Source: an uncultured Ectothiorhodospiraceae bacterium
GTDB taxonomy: Bacteria; Pseudomonadota; Gammaproteobacteria; UBA6429; Thiohalophilaceae
Length of the DNA stretch: 64,000 bases
Assembly (NCBI GenBank): GCA_947260005.1
Contig: CAMYOL010000029.1
Span: 125,077-189,076 of the forward strand
Direction of reading: 5' to 3'
The notes under the pieces are model-generated. The model ran no database searches. It saw only the letters and a list, made by a program, of their open reading frames with translations, and was not told the origin of the DNA. This document shows positions 29,597 through 38,545 of this stretch, piece after piece. Position numbers and translations under genes: made by a program. The stretch's first letter is position 1. Each line of letters opens with the position of its first letter.

Positions 29597-30789
29597 TTGC
29601 GCCTGGCGATTATAACCGAAGCGTTGTTGCCTCCGAAAGCGAAGGAGTTACTCAAAAAGGCGGTACCGGCAGAAATTTCAACTTGAACCCCCTCTTTTAA
29701 CAGGTTAATGGCCGGTAATTTTTCATCCGCTTGACCATCCCAGCGATGAGGTGGTAGAAATACCGCGCCCTCAGACTCATTTAATAGTAACCAACAAAAC
29801 CCTACTTCGGTGGCTCCGGCGGCACCAAGAGTATGGCCTACCAGCGGTTTGGTTGAGCTGACCGGGGTCTCAGTACCGAATACCTGTTCAATGGCAAGGC
29901 TTTCCATCGAATCATTAAGAGGCGTCGCCGTGCCATGCAGATTGATATAGCTGATGTCACTAGCTTGCAGATCGGCCTCATCTAGTGCCATACGCATTGC
30001 AGCCATCGCGCCTTTGCCTTCGGGATGGGGGGCGGACATGTGATGAGCATCGGAAGATTCACCAACCCCCAGTAATTCAATATTCGACTCATTACGACTT
30101 AATATAAATAGTGTTGCAGCTTCACCGATATTGATGCCGTCTCGGTTTACACTCATTGGATTACATCGTCCAGCCGACACCGACTCAAGTGAGGAAAAAC
30201 CGTTCACGGTTAATCGGCATAATGAGTCTACACCGCCAATGATAGCGACATCACATAGATCGCTATTAATCAAACGGCTGGCACAGGCAAAGACTTTTGC
30301 ACTTGAAGAACAGGCCGTTGAAACTGTATAAGCCAATCCTGTTAAGCCAAGATACTCTCGTAAAAAAATAGCCGGGGTACCGATTTCTTGTTGGCGATAA
30401 TTAAAGCTCTCAGGATAAAACCCTTTGTCAGTTTTTGCTTGGAGTGCATTCTCGCCTTCCAGTATACCAGAGGTACTGGTACCTAATACGACCGCAATAC
30501 GATCGAGTGGGTAAGTCGATTTTAATTCATCGATGTCGGTTTTGATTTGTTCAAGTGCGGCCAACATTAGCTGATTATTACGGCATGCAAACTGTTTAAA
30601 TTGTTCAGGCACGCCTGGTAATCTTGTGTGCACCTGACCGACGTAAACGGTTTTGTCCTGAATTTTGATGTCCCAGGGTAAAACTCCGGCAGTATCACCT
30701 TCACTTAGGTGCTTTAATATGGTTGGTTTATCACCGCCCAGCGCATTCACCATGCCACAGGCATTTAAATATAGTTTTGCGTGCGTCAT
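29593..30789 (-). CDS. apeO: Beta-ketoacyl-ACP synthase (ApeO-like)
   Basis: A 398-residue KS with cysteine in STACSSSAK and histidines in NLHGTATPLND and VGHTLGAAGAT. In APE systems ApeO partners the chain-length factor ApeC, encoded at the other end of this operon. Overlaps the DUF3261 gene by four bases. Confidence 0.93.
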   Translation of the reverse strand: MTHAKLYLNACGMVNALGGDKPTILKHLSEGDTAGVLPWDIKIQDKTVYVGQVHTRLPGVPEQFKQFACRNNQLMLAALEQIKTDIDELKSTYPLDRIAVVLGTSTSGILEGENALQAKTDKGFYPESFNYRQQEIGTPAIFLREYLGLTGLAYTVSTACSSSAKVFACASRLINSDLCDVAIIGGVDSLCRLTVNGFSSLESVSAGRCNPMSVNRDGINIGEAATLFILSRNESNIELLGVGESSDAHHMSAPHPEGKGAMAAMRMALDEADLQASDISYINLHGTATPLNDSMESLAIEQVFGTETPVSSTKPLVGHTLGAAGATEVGFCWLLLNESEGAVFLPPHRWDGQADEKLPAINLLKEGVQVEISAGTAFLSNSFAFGGNNASVIIARRK

Positions 30790-31385
30790 AAGCGCTCTAC
30801 CCCGAGCGATTTTATTTCGATTGAATAATCGCGTGTATGATTAGTGTAAGAAATATTGCTATCCCACACTTTCGTATCTGAATAGTGTATAGAAATTTCA
30901 TCCGTTCCACCGATACGAAGTAAACGAGTAGTATCCTTATCACGAGATAGCATAAAAGGAATCCTGGCCTGGGTAAAACACTGCCTGAGTGATTCGTCCG
31001 TTCCGTAAATCAGGCTGATGTCCGTTAATAAATAGGCTGGTTCAAAACCAGCCGGGACACCACGTCCACTATAATCCAATTGTTGTTTTTGATATTGTAA
31101 TTGAAAAAGTTTTTGTCCCACCGGGGTCAATGCTGCCAGACTTAGTTTATTAGGGTGTATCTCCAGCAAGGAAACAAACTCAAATTTTTCTTTTTTCGTT
31201 CTGATCACAATTTTCTGAGTGCTTAATAAAGTTACCCCGAATTCTGATGGATGAAGTGATGGTAACTGACTTGCAGCATGAACATCACAATTTGAGTATC
31301 CTTGAATACCGGCACACGAAGTCAAATTAAGAAGGCTTAGCAGACTAACCAGAATAATAATCTTTGGATTTTTAATATACATCAT
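30786..31385 (-). CDS. DUF3261 lipoprotein of the APE operon
   Basis: A 199-residue protein with signal peptide and lipobox LTSC (cysteine 24). The body contains FQLQYQKQQLDYSGRG and a C-terminal beta segment, the DUF3261 pattern found next to LolA-like and MMPL genes in aryl-polyene loci (position of apeN). It is inferred to help deliver the product to the outer membrane. The ribosome binding site is weak and a repeat lies just upstream, so expression may differ from neighbours. Confidence 0.85.
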   Translation of the reverse strand: MMYIKNPKIIILVSLLSLLNLTSCAGIQGYSNCDVHAASQLPSLHPSEFGVTLLSTQKIVIRTKKEKFEFVSLLEIHPNKLSLAALTPVGQKLFQLQYQKQQLDYSGRGVPAGFEPAYLLTDISLIYGTDESLRQCFTQARIPFMLSRDKDTTRLLRIGGTDEISIHYSDTKVWDSNISYTNHTRDYSIEIKSLGVERL

Positions 31386-31455
31386 ATATTACGCCGTTAC
31401 TCTCACGGGACACATTTCCAACATTGGATATGTCTACATAATTCATAGGTTAAGC

Positions 31456-31543
31456 CGTCATTCCCGCGGAGGCGGGAATCCAGTCTGAAACTATCAACAC
31501 GAAACTTAATTTTATATGGATTCCCGCCTCCGCGGGAATGACG
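31456..31543. repeat. dRS3-like inverted repeat inside the APE operon
   Basis: Two 27-base arms (31456-31482 and 31517-31543) are exact reverse complements. Each contains ATTCCCGCGGAGGCGGGAAT, itself a small hairpin, the pattern of the neisserial dRS3 repeat and related proteobacterial elements. It occupies the 244-base gap between the MMPL gene and the DUF3261 gene. Confidence 0.95.
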
Positions 31544-31629
31544 TGAATGATGCTTTGTATTGTTAGCAAGCCAATTTATACCCTGGGCGGATGAAATAAC
31601 GAGTGTAATGTATTTATTCCAGGTTCTAA

Positions 31630-33930
31630 TCATGATGTCTTAGGTCGTACAATAATAGGGGTTAATACTAACGAAAATAGCACCCCGAGCAATAATGACA
31701 AACCAAATGCACTCAGCGCTGGCGTAAAACTCAATGATAACAGGCCCAGCGCTAATATCGTGGTTATACTTGCCAAACTAATGGCGAGATAGGTTCCCTT
31801 GCTATATCCCTTTGATTCACGAATAAAGATCGCATAATCAATCGATATCGCGATAGTAATAATCAGGCCAAAGATACTAAACAGATTATAACTTCCGACA
31901 ATAATATTCAGGCATAAAAAGCTTAACATCGCAGCTAACAAAGGTGCGCTCACCACCCGAAAGGAATCGTGTAAACCAAACCGAAAGCTTAATATTATAA
32001 AAATAGCGAGCAACACTAATGGAAACATTCTTTCTATAGTCACTCGATATTTTGCTAATAAATTCGAGATAGAAGCGGAGCGATCGATCAGGCTGACCGA
32101 TAATTCATCAGCAATACTGTTTAAGATTTGTAAATCTTTATAACCATACAGACTGACAATGGAATAAAACTGTCCCTCCACCTCACCAAGCCACAAATGC
32201 TTATGTATCTTACCTAGTGGTGAATTTAAAAAAACATCAAGATTCATTGGTGTAAAATTTGAGCCGCTTAGTTTCTCTCGATACTTATCTAACAACCCCT
32301 CTGGTAACCCCGCTTTGGCTAAATCTGTACCGAGCGTTTTGTTCTGACTGATGTTCTGTTGAAGAAGATTATAGTTTTGCTCCTGTTGTTGATAGTCAGG
32401 GAACCAATCGCTTAACGCATAAACACGTCCAGCGCCTGAATCTATTTGCCGTATTTGTTTTACTAGTTCTCGTTCATTTTTTATGGTTTCGTGTTTCGAT
32501 TTCCCTGATACCACAAAAAACTGGCTATTAGGAAATTCGCCAATGACCTTTTGTACGTATTTGTCGATAATTTCTAATTCAACCAGATTTGCACGTAGGA
32601 TCTTTACGTTATCTTGATTGTTTTTGCTAAAATAATTCAACCCATAAAGCACGACAACAAGTAATACAACAAACCATATCGACACAGGTTTTTTGTCCCT
32701 AAGCCAGTTTATCCAGACACTAACCAATGAAATAAATACTGGTTGTACTTTTAATGGTTTTTTTATAAGTGTAGGCAACCAAAACAGCACGGTAAAATAT
32801 GCGCCCGCCAACCCTGCAATCGCTAATGCGGCCATTTGCCGCAATGCTGGAAAATCAGCGATTGATAATGTTAAGTAACCTATAGATGACGTAACCAATC
32901 CCAGACTCAACGCGGATCGCACTTCGGTTAAGGCCTGTATATTGTCATTCGAGTTTGATAAGTTCGAATGACTGCAACAGTAATGCAAGGCATAATCAAT
33001 CGAGACACCAATTAAACTTACGCCAAATACCAGACTGATTAAATGCAATTCGCCAAAGATAAACAGGCTTACTGAAAAGGCCGATAAACCGCCAATTGCA
33101 ATTGGTAATAAAATTATCGGCAGGAATAATAAACGACGAAACACCAGATAAAAGATAAGCATAATGCCAATCAAGGACCCTAATCCAATCGCCAACATTT
33201 CCTTTTCAGCTAACTCCCGGTTTTGCAGCGCATATCGAATCACACCAAACACTTTAATTGTTTGTTGTTCCAATCCTCCAGTATTTAACTCTGACTGCAA
33301 TTGACTGAATTGATCCTGGATATTTTGAATAAAGGCACCATTAGCTAATTCAGTCAACACCAATACATGTGACTGATTATTTTCATGAAACAGAGTATAG
33401 CCATTAACCAGTTGAGCTTTAGGGTTCCCCCTTGGCAATTCAGTCAGATAATCTCTATATAATAAGAAAGGATCATTGCTTAGCGAGTTCGAATCCAATC
33501 CTGATACCGGCGAGATTAATAGTTTGGTTAATTTAGTTATCAACCAACTAGATGGCTGTTTTATTAGTCCTGCCCGATCTTTGGCTGACAACAGTGAAAA
33601 TTGATAAGATTCAAAACTTTGGTTATAGGCTGCCAGCTCTTGATCCGTAACTTTTGCCTTGATATCTGAATATAATTGGCTCTTTTCTAATTTGGGAATA
33701 TTAAGTTCAGCCAGGTGAATAGCCGACTGGTCATTGTTTGCCGTAAACAGGTATATAACTTTCCGACTTAATTTCTCCGAATAAGCATCGACCGCCTGCT
33801 GTGGGATGTTTTTATTTTGCTCATCGGGCAATAGCGCAAACAAGTTGGTTTTAATCGAGTTTTCAGTCAGGGAAGAATACAGTAATATGCCTAGTAATAA
33901 AATCACCCCTGCCCAGATAAGTTGACGCAT
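31630..33930 (-). CDS. MMPL/RND-superfamily exporter of the APE operon
   Basis: A 766-residue membrane protein with about 12 helices in two repeats: one N-terminal helix, a large extracytoplasmic domain, a bundle, then a second set. Typical motifs are SLIGVSIDYALHY (GxxxD-type) and the mirror ITIAISIDYAIFI. Homologous pumps in APE loci (ApeM position) are thought to move the polyene lipid across or out of the inner membrane. Four bases separate it from the LolA-like gene. Confidence 0.93.
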   Translation of the reverse strand: MRQLIWAGVILLLGILLYSSLTENSIKTNLFALLPDEQNKNIPQQAVDAYSEKLSRKVIYLFTANNDQSAIHLAELNIPKLEKSQLYSDIKAKVTDQELAAYNQSFESYQFSLLSAKDRAGLIKQPSSWLITKLTKLLISPVSGLDSNSLSNDPFLLYRDYLTELPRGNPKAQLVNGYTLFHENNQSHVLVLTELANGAFIQNIQDQFSQLQSELNTGGLEQQTIKVFGVIRYALQNRELAEKEMLAIGLGSLIGIMLIFYLVFRRLLFLPIILLPIAIGGLSAFSVSLFIFGELHLISLVFGVSLIGVSIDYALHYCCSHSNLSNSNDNIQALTEVRSALSLGLVTSSIGYLTLSIADFPALRQMAALAIAGLAGAYFTVLFWLPTLIKKPLKVQPVFISLVSVWINWLRDKKPVSIWFVVLLVVVLYGLNYFSKNNQDNVKILRANLVELEIIDKYVQKVIGEFPNSQFFVVSGKSKHETIKNERELVKQIRQIDSGAGRVYALSDWFPDYQQQEQNYNLLQQNISQNKTLGTDLAKAGLPEGLLDKYREKLSGSNFTPMNLDVFLNSPLGKIHKHLWLGEVEGQFYSIVSLYGYKDLQILNSIADELSVSLIDRSASISNLLAKYRVTIERMFPLVLLAIFIILSFRFGLHDSFRVVSAPLLAAMLSFLCLNIIVGSYNLFSIFGLIITIAISIDYAIFIRESKGYSKGTYLAISLASITTILALGLLSLSFTPALSAFGLSLLLGVLFSLVLTPIIVRPKTS

Positions 33931-33934
33931 TGTT

Positions 33935-34540
33935 TTACATCATCTCTAATAACTTAAGTTCGTCTCTATTAAAGGCATCCTGCCTGAACTTTTCGTTCTT
34001 AAATTTAACCAAGGTACTATCACCACCATTTTCTATAATATTTATCAATTCGACACGCTTTTTACCAGAAATTTCAATCTGTCTTATCGCTTTTTTTATG
34101 GTTTCATCTTTCGGTAACAAAATATATTTTTGCTTACCATGATTAGATTCAGCCATATTAATATCAAAAACCTGTTTAATTTTATCTAAATCTAAACTAA
34201 TGATGGTAACAAACACCATCGATACGGACTTTACAATGGGGTTATCTATTTTTACTAATTTACTGGTCTCTTTATCTAACTGACCTACCCCATCATAACC
34301 TATAAATAACACATCTCGTATTGGTTTAAGTGTTTCCCAAACAAGTCCCTTTTCAGGTAAAAAAAGCACTTTCCCACTAGTCGTGAATGGGCGACTTAAT
34401 ATTTTAAGTTTACGAATTTTGGTAAACTCGGCTTTTAAGAACGGTTCGGCTAAGAATAACTTTATCTGATTATCATCTGCTGATACTGTTGAAATACCTA
34501 TCAAAAACAGCAGGCAGGAAGTTAAAATAAATTTAATCAT
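33935..34540 (-). CDS. LolA-like lipoprotein-carrier protein of the APE operon
   Basis: A 201-residue periplasmic protein: signal peptide 1-21 (cleavage after VSA), then an open beta-barrel type sequence with FTKIRKLKILSRPF and KGLVWETLKPIRD typical of LolA and its paralogues. It is a diverged paralogue, not the housekeeping LolA. Probable job: shuttling a lipid-like product through the periplasm (inference from locus). ATGA overlap with the thioesterase gene. Confidence 0.88.
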   Translation of the reverse strand: MIKFILTSCLLFLIGISTVSADDNQIKLFLAEPFLKAEFTKIRKLKILSRPFTTSGKVLFLPEKGLVWETLKPIRDVLFIGYDGVGQLDKETSKLVKIDNPIVKSVSMVFVTIISLDLDKIKQVFDINMAESNHGKQKYILLPKDETIKKAIRQIEISGKKRVELINIIENGGDSTLVKFKNEKFRQDAFNRDELKLLEMM

Positions 34541-34953
34541 AAATAAGCGGCCAATTTTTCCCGTAATATACTCGGCGAAACTATTTGCATCTCAGAATCG
34601 ACTATGGTTACCGCGACTTGCTTGCTCGCTCCTTTGGTGAGCCTTTGCCCGCTTTGCTGATCGCGAATTTCGTATTTTATTCGTAAATAATTTTCGTATT
34701 CAACGATACCTGCTTCAACATCAATATTTTGTTCGAAATACATAGGCTTTATGTATCGTATTTCTAAATCGATAATAGGCCAGCTATAACCTGAATCACG
34801 CATAGTCCGGTAGTTGTAATCGATTTTGTCAAATAAATTACATCGAGCTAATTCAAAATACTTTACGTAGTGCCCATGCCAACAGATCGCCATTGGATCA
34901 CAATCATAAAAAGGAATCTTGATAGTCGTTATTTCAGATACGATACTTTTCAT
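34537..34953 (-). CDS. Acyl-CoA/ACP thioesterase, 4HBT type
   Basis: A 138-residue hotdog thioesterase. The motif CDPMAICWHGHYVKYFELAR is a variant of the 4HBT active site (D..G..H...Y..Y.E); the aspartate is kept. In APE loci it may release or edit stalled acyl chains (position of apeK). Three bases separate it from the ammonia-lyase gene. Confidence 0.9.
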   Translation of the reverse strand: MKSIVSEITTIKIPFYDCDPMAICWHGHYVKYFELARCNLFDKIDYNYRTMRDSGYSWPIIDLEIRYIKPMYFEQNIDVEAGIVEYENYLRIKYEIRDQQSGQRLTKGASKQVAVTIVDSEMQIVSPSILREKLAAYL

Positions 34954-34956
34954 ATA

Positions 34957-36498
34957 CTATTTATATAGATCTAATGTTTGCTGCTGAATTTGATCAGTAA
35001 AATATCGTAATTCTTTTTCTAATGGCCGATCTTCTAATAAAAAGGCAAAATCCTTATGTACAAATCGTATCGTTTCTCTAATCTGATCAGTCAGCGTATT
35101 TTCTTTCACTTCTCCATTTTTTATGCGTATTTTAATACCCTGTACAGAGGCTAATAACGTTGCTGAGGCAACTTGTTCAGTAAGCTGTAAAATTCTCAGG
35201 CAATCACGTGCCGCAATAGTCCCCATACTAACTTTGTCCTGGTTGTGACTCTCAGTGGAACGGGAAAACACACTCGCCGGCATGGTTTGCTTCAGGGCCT
35301 CAGCCGTCCAGGCCGATACGCCAATCTGTACCGCTTTAAAGCCATGGTTCAGGCTCAACCGTTCACCAGATGCGCCTGATAGATTTCGTGTTAAGCCGTG
35401 ATTAAATTTCGGGTCGACTAACAGGGCCATTTGACGATCCATTAAATCAGCCAGATTTGCAATACAGTTTTTCATTGAGTCCATTACAAAAGCGATATGA
35501 CCACCGTAGAAATGACCACCATGTAATACATGCTCCCCTTCACCATCAATAATTGGATTGTCATTGGCACTATTTAATTCATTTTCAATATCTCTACGCA
35601 TCCAACCGAGCGCATCACGAAGCACGCCTACTATATGTGGTGCACAGCGGATGGAGTATCGATCCTGAAGCCTTGCAGAATTACGAGGGTGCTCATGATA
35701 ATTAATATCGTTTTGAATCCATTTGGCGATTTGTTGCTGACCTTCATGTGGTTTGACCTGAAACAACAAATCATCAAAGTGCGCGCCATTCCCTTGCGTG
35801 GCTAACAACACCAATGAGGTGATACGTGAAGTTAAACGTGTCAAATATTCTGCGCGAGAGTAAGCGAAACAGGCTAATGCAGTCATCACTGCCGTCCCGT
35901 TCATGATCGCCAGGCCTTCTTTCGGCATGAGCTTAATAGCAGACAAACCTAGTCTTTTATAAACTTCTTCTGCACTTAATATCTCGCCTTTATAGATAAC
36001 GTTTCGCTCACCAATCAAAGTCGCAGCCACATACGATAAGGGAGTTAAGTCGCCCGAAGCACCAACGGAACCTTCCTGAGGAATATGTGGCGCAATCCCA
36101 TGATTGAGCAGCAAAACTAGTTGATCAAGCAGTTCTTTGCGCACGCCGGAATAACCTCGAGCTAGTGATGCTATTCTTGTCGCAACAATACCGAAACCCT
36201 GCTCTTCATCAAAATATTCCCCCAGTCCACATCCATGGAAGCGAGTCAGGTGAACCGGTAAATCGTAAGCTAGTGAGGTGGGTACGGTCACCGTACACGA
36301 ATCACCATAACCAGTTGTAACACCATAGATTACACCATCTTCTTTCAATAATTTCTCTAAAAATTTCCAACCTGATTCAATTTTATGGATAAATGCAGGG
36401 TCCGATGAAAGTTGAGCCAGCTTTTCGCGTTTTGCAAGCGCCAGAACATCTTCGATGCTTAGATCGCCTTCACCAAATGTGACGGTTTGTTGGCTCAT
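34957..36498 (-). CDS. Aromatic amino acid ammonia-lyase (HAL/TAL/PAL superfamily)
   Basis: A 513-residue MIO-dependent lyase that removes ammonia from His, Tyr or Phe. The MIO prosthetic group forms from Ala147-Ser148-Gly149 in GSVGASGDLTPLS, and the essential tyrosine is Tyr58 in YGVTTGYGDS. My alignment of residues 82-94 puts Phe87-His88 at the selectivity pair, where HAL has Ser-His, PAL Phe-Leu and TAL His-Leu, so specificity cannot be read with certainty. Its place between the thioesterase and the glycosyltransferase genes suggests that it makes an aryl acrylate starter (coumarate or cinnamate), as in flexirubin-type loci. E. coli ape loci lack it. Confidence 0.93.
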   Translation of the reverse strand: MSQQTVTFGEGDLSIEDVLALAKREKLAQLSSDPAFIHKIESGWKFLEKLLKEDGVIYGVTTGYGDSCTVTVPTSLAYDLPVHLTRFHGCGLGEYFDEEQGFGIVATRIASLARGYSGVRKELLDQLVLLLNHGIAPHIPQEGSVGASGDLTPLSYVAATLIGERNVIYKGEILSAEEVYKRLGLSAIKLMPKEGLAIMNGTAVMTALACFAYSRAEYLTRLTSRITSLVLLATQGNGAHFDDLLFQVKPHEGQQQIAKWIQNDINYHEHPRNSARLQDRYSIRCAPHIVGVLRDALGWMRRDIENELNSANDNPIIDGEGEHVLHGGHFYGGHIAFVMDSMKNCIANLADLMDRQMALLVDPKFNHGLTRNLSGASGERLSLNHGFKAVQIGVSAWTAEALKQTMPASVFSRSTESHNQDKVSMGTIAARDCLRILQLTEQVASATLLASVQGIKIRIKNGEVKENTLTDQIRETIRFVHKDFAFLLEDRPLEKELRYFTDQIQQQTLDLYK

Positions 36499-36499
36499 A

Positions 36500-38200
36500 T
36501 TAATTTACCTTTACTTCCTCAGTACTTTGTGACGAGGATTTATCCTTCGCCCAAAAATCAAAAAAATTAAACCATTGCAGCGGAGCCTTTTTGCAATAAT
36601 ACTCCAGACGTAATGCATAGTTTTGTATTAACTCTTTTAGCGCGGACTCGCGTTGGTTGCGTGGTAATTTTGCATTATCCGTAAAAGGTTCCAGGTAAAT
36701 TTTATAGCCATCACCTTCATCGATACAAAAAAGCAAATAGACGGGGCATTCCATAAGGCTCGCCAGCACAAATGGACCTTGCGGAAAGGCTGCTGGCTCA
36801 CCTAAAAATTTCGTATAAATATTTCGATCATGAGCAAACGGTGAAGTGCGGTCTCCGACAATCACCAAAATCTCACCCTTGCTAATTTTTTCACGAAAAC
36901 GAATGGCGGTATCGATACCAAATGAGCTTACTTGTTCTAAATTAACATCAAAATCAGGATTAACTTCTCGCAAAGTTCGAGTGAAGTTTTCGGCATGTTC
37001 AGTAAACATGACGGCATTTATTGTTTTGTTAGTCTCACTCTTGGCCAGGGCACGACAATATTCGAGATTCCCCAAATGCGAACCAATAAAAACAGCGCCT
37101 TGTTCTTTTTGTTCGAGCTCACTGTATTCCTGAGCACCATGAAATTCTTTTACGCTAATATCCTTTTCAAGCCATGCGGCTAATTTATCCAACGCACTAT
37201 AGCCAAAGGTAACAAAATGTTTATAAAGATGATACCAACGAATCGTTTTCTGGACGCCCATTTGCTGGTAAATCAAATGTAAATATTTCCGGGATGCCTG
37301 ACGTTTTTCCGGGCTAAAAATAAAGAAAAAGAATATAACCGGATGTAAAAACAGGGTGAAAAACCCGCGACCAAACCACTTATATATCGTAAATAATGTT
37401 TTAAGGCCCCAATAAGTGCCCTTCTCCGTCTGTCTTGACCAGTGATGTTCGTAGTCATCGTTACGTCTGATGTTTCGCAATAATAATTTTGGAAATCGAA
37501 ATAACATACCAATAACCAGTTTAGTATGCATTAATGATATTAAGACATTATCCTTGAACATACGAAAATTAGAACTACCATCCTGATTATAACGAACCCG
37601 GGTTGGGACATTAATCACTTCTACTCCAAGCCAGTATAATTTCACAATTATATCGGTATCAAAATCCATATGCGTACCAATACCGGTTTTATTGATCAGA
37701 TAATTGGTTTGCTTGAGGGGATAGACTCGAAACCCGCACATTGAATCTTTGATTTGAAAAGACAGTGTCTCAATCCAGACCCAAACATGGGTAAGATAAC
37801 GCATAACAAAACGTAATCGATTTACCGTTTCATCATACTCAGGGATGGCCGTTACCAGAGCATTAGGAAACGTTCGCGCATGTTCAATCATGATGGGAGT
37901 ATTGGATAAATCGTGTTGACCATCTGCATCGACCTGCAACGCATGGGTAAACTCGAGTTCATAAGCCAGGTGAAATGCCTTCAACATGGCCACACCTTTA
38001 CCCTGATTCACATCAAAACGGTACAAAAATAACTTTTCGCCATATAATTCCGCTAAATGTTCAAGGGCTAAGCGTGTTTCGTCACGACTACCATCATCAA
38101 CAATGATAACTTTTTCGACATATTCAAGTAATGCACGGACGGTATCTGCAATCACCGCATGATGGTTGTAACTGGGAATGACTGCACAGAATCTTGGCAT
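36500..38200 (-). CDS. Glycosyltransferase family 2 / LpxL-like acyltransferase fusion
   Basis: A 566-residue two-domain protein. Residues 1-225 form a GT-A glycosyltransferase (CAVIPSYNHH, VDDGSRDET, DXD-type LQVDADGQHD). Residues about 285-545 form a lysophospholipid-type acyltransferase with HXXXXE in SHLGNLE and later GDRTSPF. The fusion is characteristic of APE and related lipid loci (ApeJ position) and probably builds the glycolipid or lipid anchor of the pigment. Two bases separate it from the ammonia-lyase gene. Confidence 0.92.
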   Translation of the reverse strand: MPRFCAVIPSYNHHAVIADTVRALLEYVEKVIIVDDGSRDETRLALEHLAELYGEKLFLYRFDVNQGKGVAMLKAFHLAYELEFTHALQVDADGQHDLSNTPIMIEHARTFPNALVTAIPEYDETVNRLRFVMRYLTHVWVWIETLSFQIKDSMCGFRVYPLKQTNYLINKTGIGTHMDFDTDIIVKLYWLGVEVINVPTRVRYNQDGSSNFRMFKDNVLISLMHTKLVIGMLFRFPKLLLRNIRRNDDYEHHWSRQTEKGTYWGLKTLFTIYKWFGRGFFTLFLHPVIFFFFIFSPEKRQASRKYLHLIYQQMGVQKTIRWYHLYKHFVTFGYSALDKLAAWLEKDISVKEFHGAQEYSELEQKEQGAVFIGSHLGNLEYCRALAKSETNKTINAVMFTEHAENFTRTLREVNPDFDVNLEQVSSFGIDTAIRFREKISKGEILVIVGDRTSPFAHDRNIYTKFLGEPAAFPQGPFVLASLMECPVYLLFCIDEGDGYKIYLEPFTDNAKLPRNQRESALKELIQNYALRLEYYCKKAPLQWFNFFDFWAKDKSSSQSTEEVKVN

Positions 38201-38206
38201 AACGGG

Positions 38207-38545
38207 TTATTGAAAAATCATCTTGCCAGAGGCATGAATACCGTGATCGGATCGATATTGAAACTGAACCGTGTCAGGCTTTGGTCGACTCAATTCAAGC
38301 TCAACCTCGTAGTCTTTAGACATGATGCGCATAAATTTAAGTTTCTCGACTCGTTTAAATTCACCCTCAGCGAGATTAAATTGTTTTGCTAAAATTTCAA
38401 TCCAGCGTAACTGAACCACTCCCGGCAAAACCGGATGTGCCGGAAAGTGTCCCGCAAAATAGCTAAGTCCTGCTGGCACTTTTAATTGCAACAGCAAGCC
38501 ACCCTCTATTTCCCTACTTGAAAGAATCTCCGGATTCTCAATCAT
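38207..38545 (-). CDS. apeI: ApeI-like 3-hydroxyacyl-ACP dehydratase
   Basis: A 112-residue single hotdog protein with AGHFPAHPVLPGVVQLRW, the FabZ-type motif bearing the active histidine. The partner of ApeP. The chosen ATG has GAGG six bases upstream and overlaps the stop of the ligase gene by eight bases; a TTG five codons earlier is less likely. Confidence 0.9.
   Translation of the reverse strand: MIENPEILSSREIEGGLLLQLKVPAGLSYFAGHFPAHPVLPGVVQLRWIEILAKQFNLAEGEFKRVEKLKFMRIMSKDYEVELELSRPKPDTVQFQYRSDHGIHASGKMIFQ

Noticed and set aside
31403-31633. 76-codon minus-strand frame
   Set aside because: It runs through both arms of the dRS3-like inverted repeat, has no ribosome binding site and gives a repetitive Arg/Gly sequence; not a gene.
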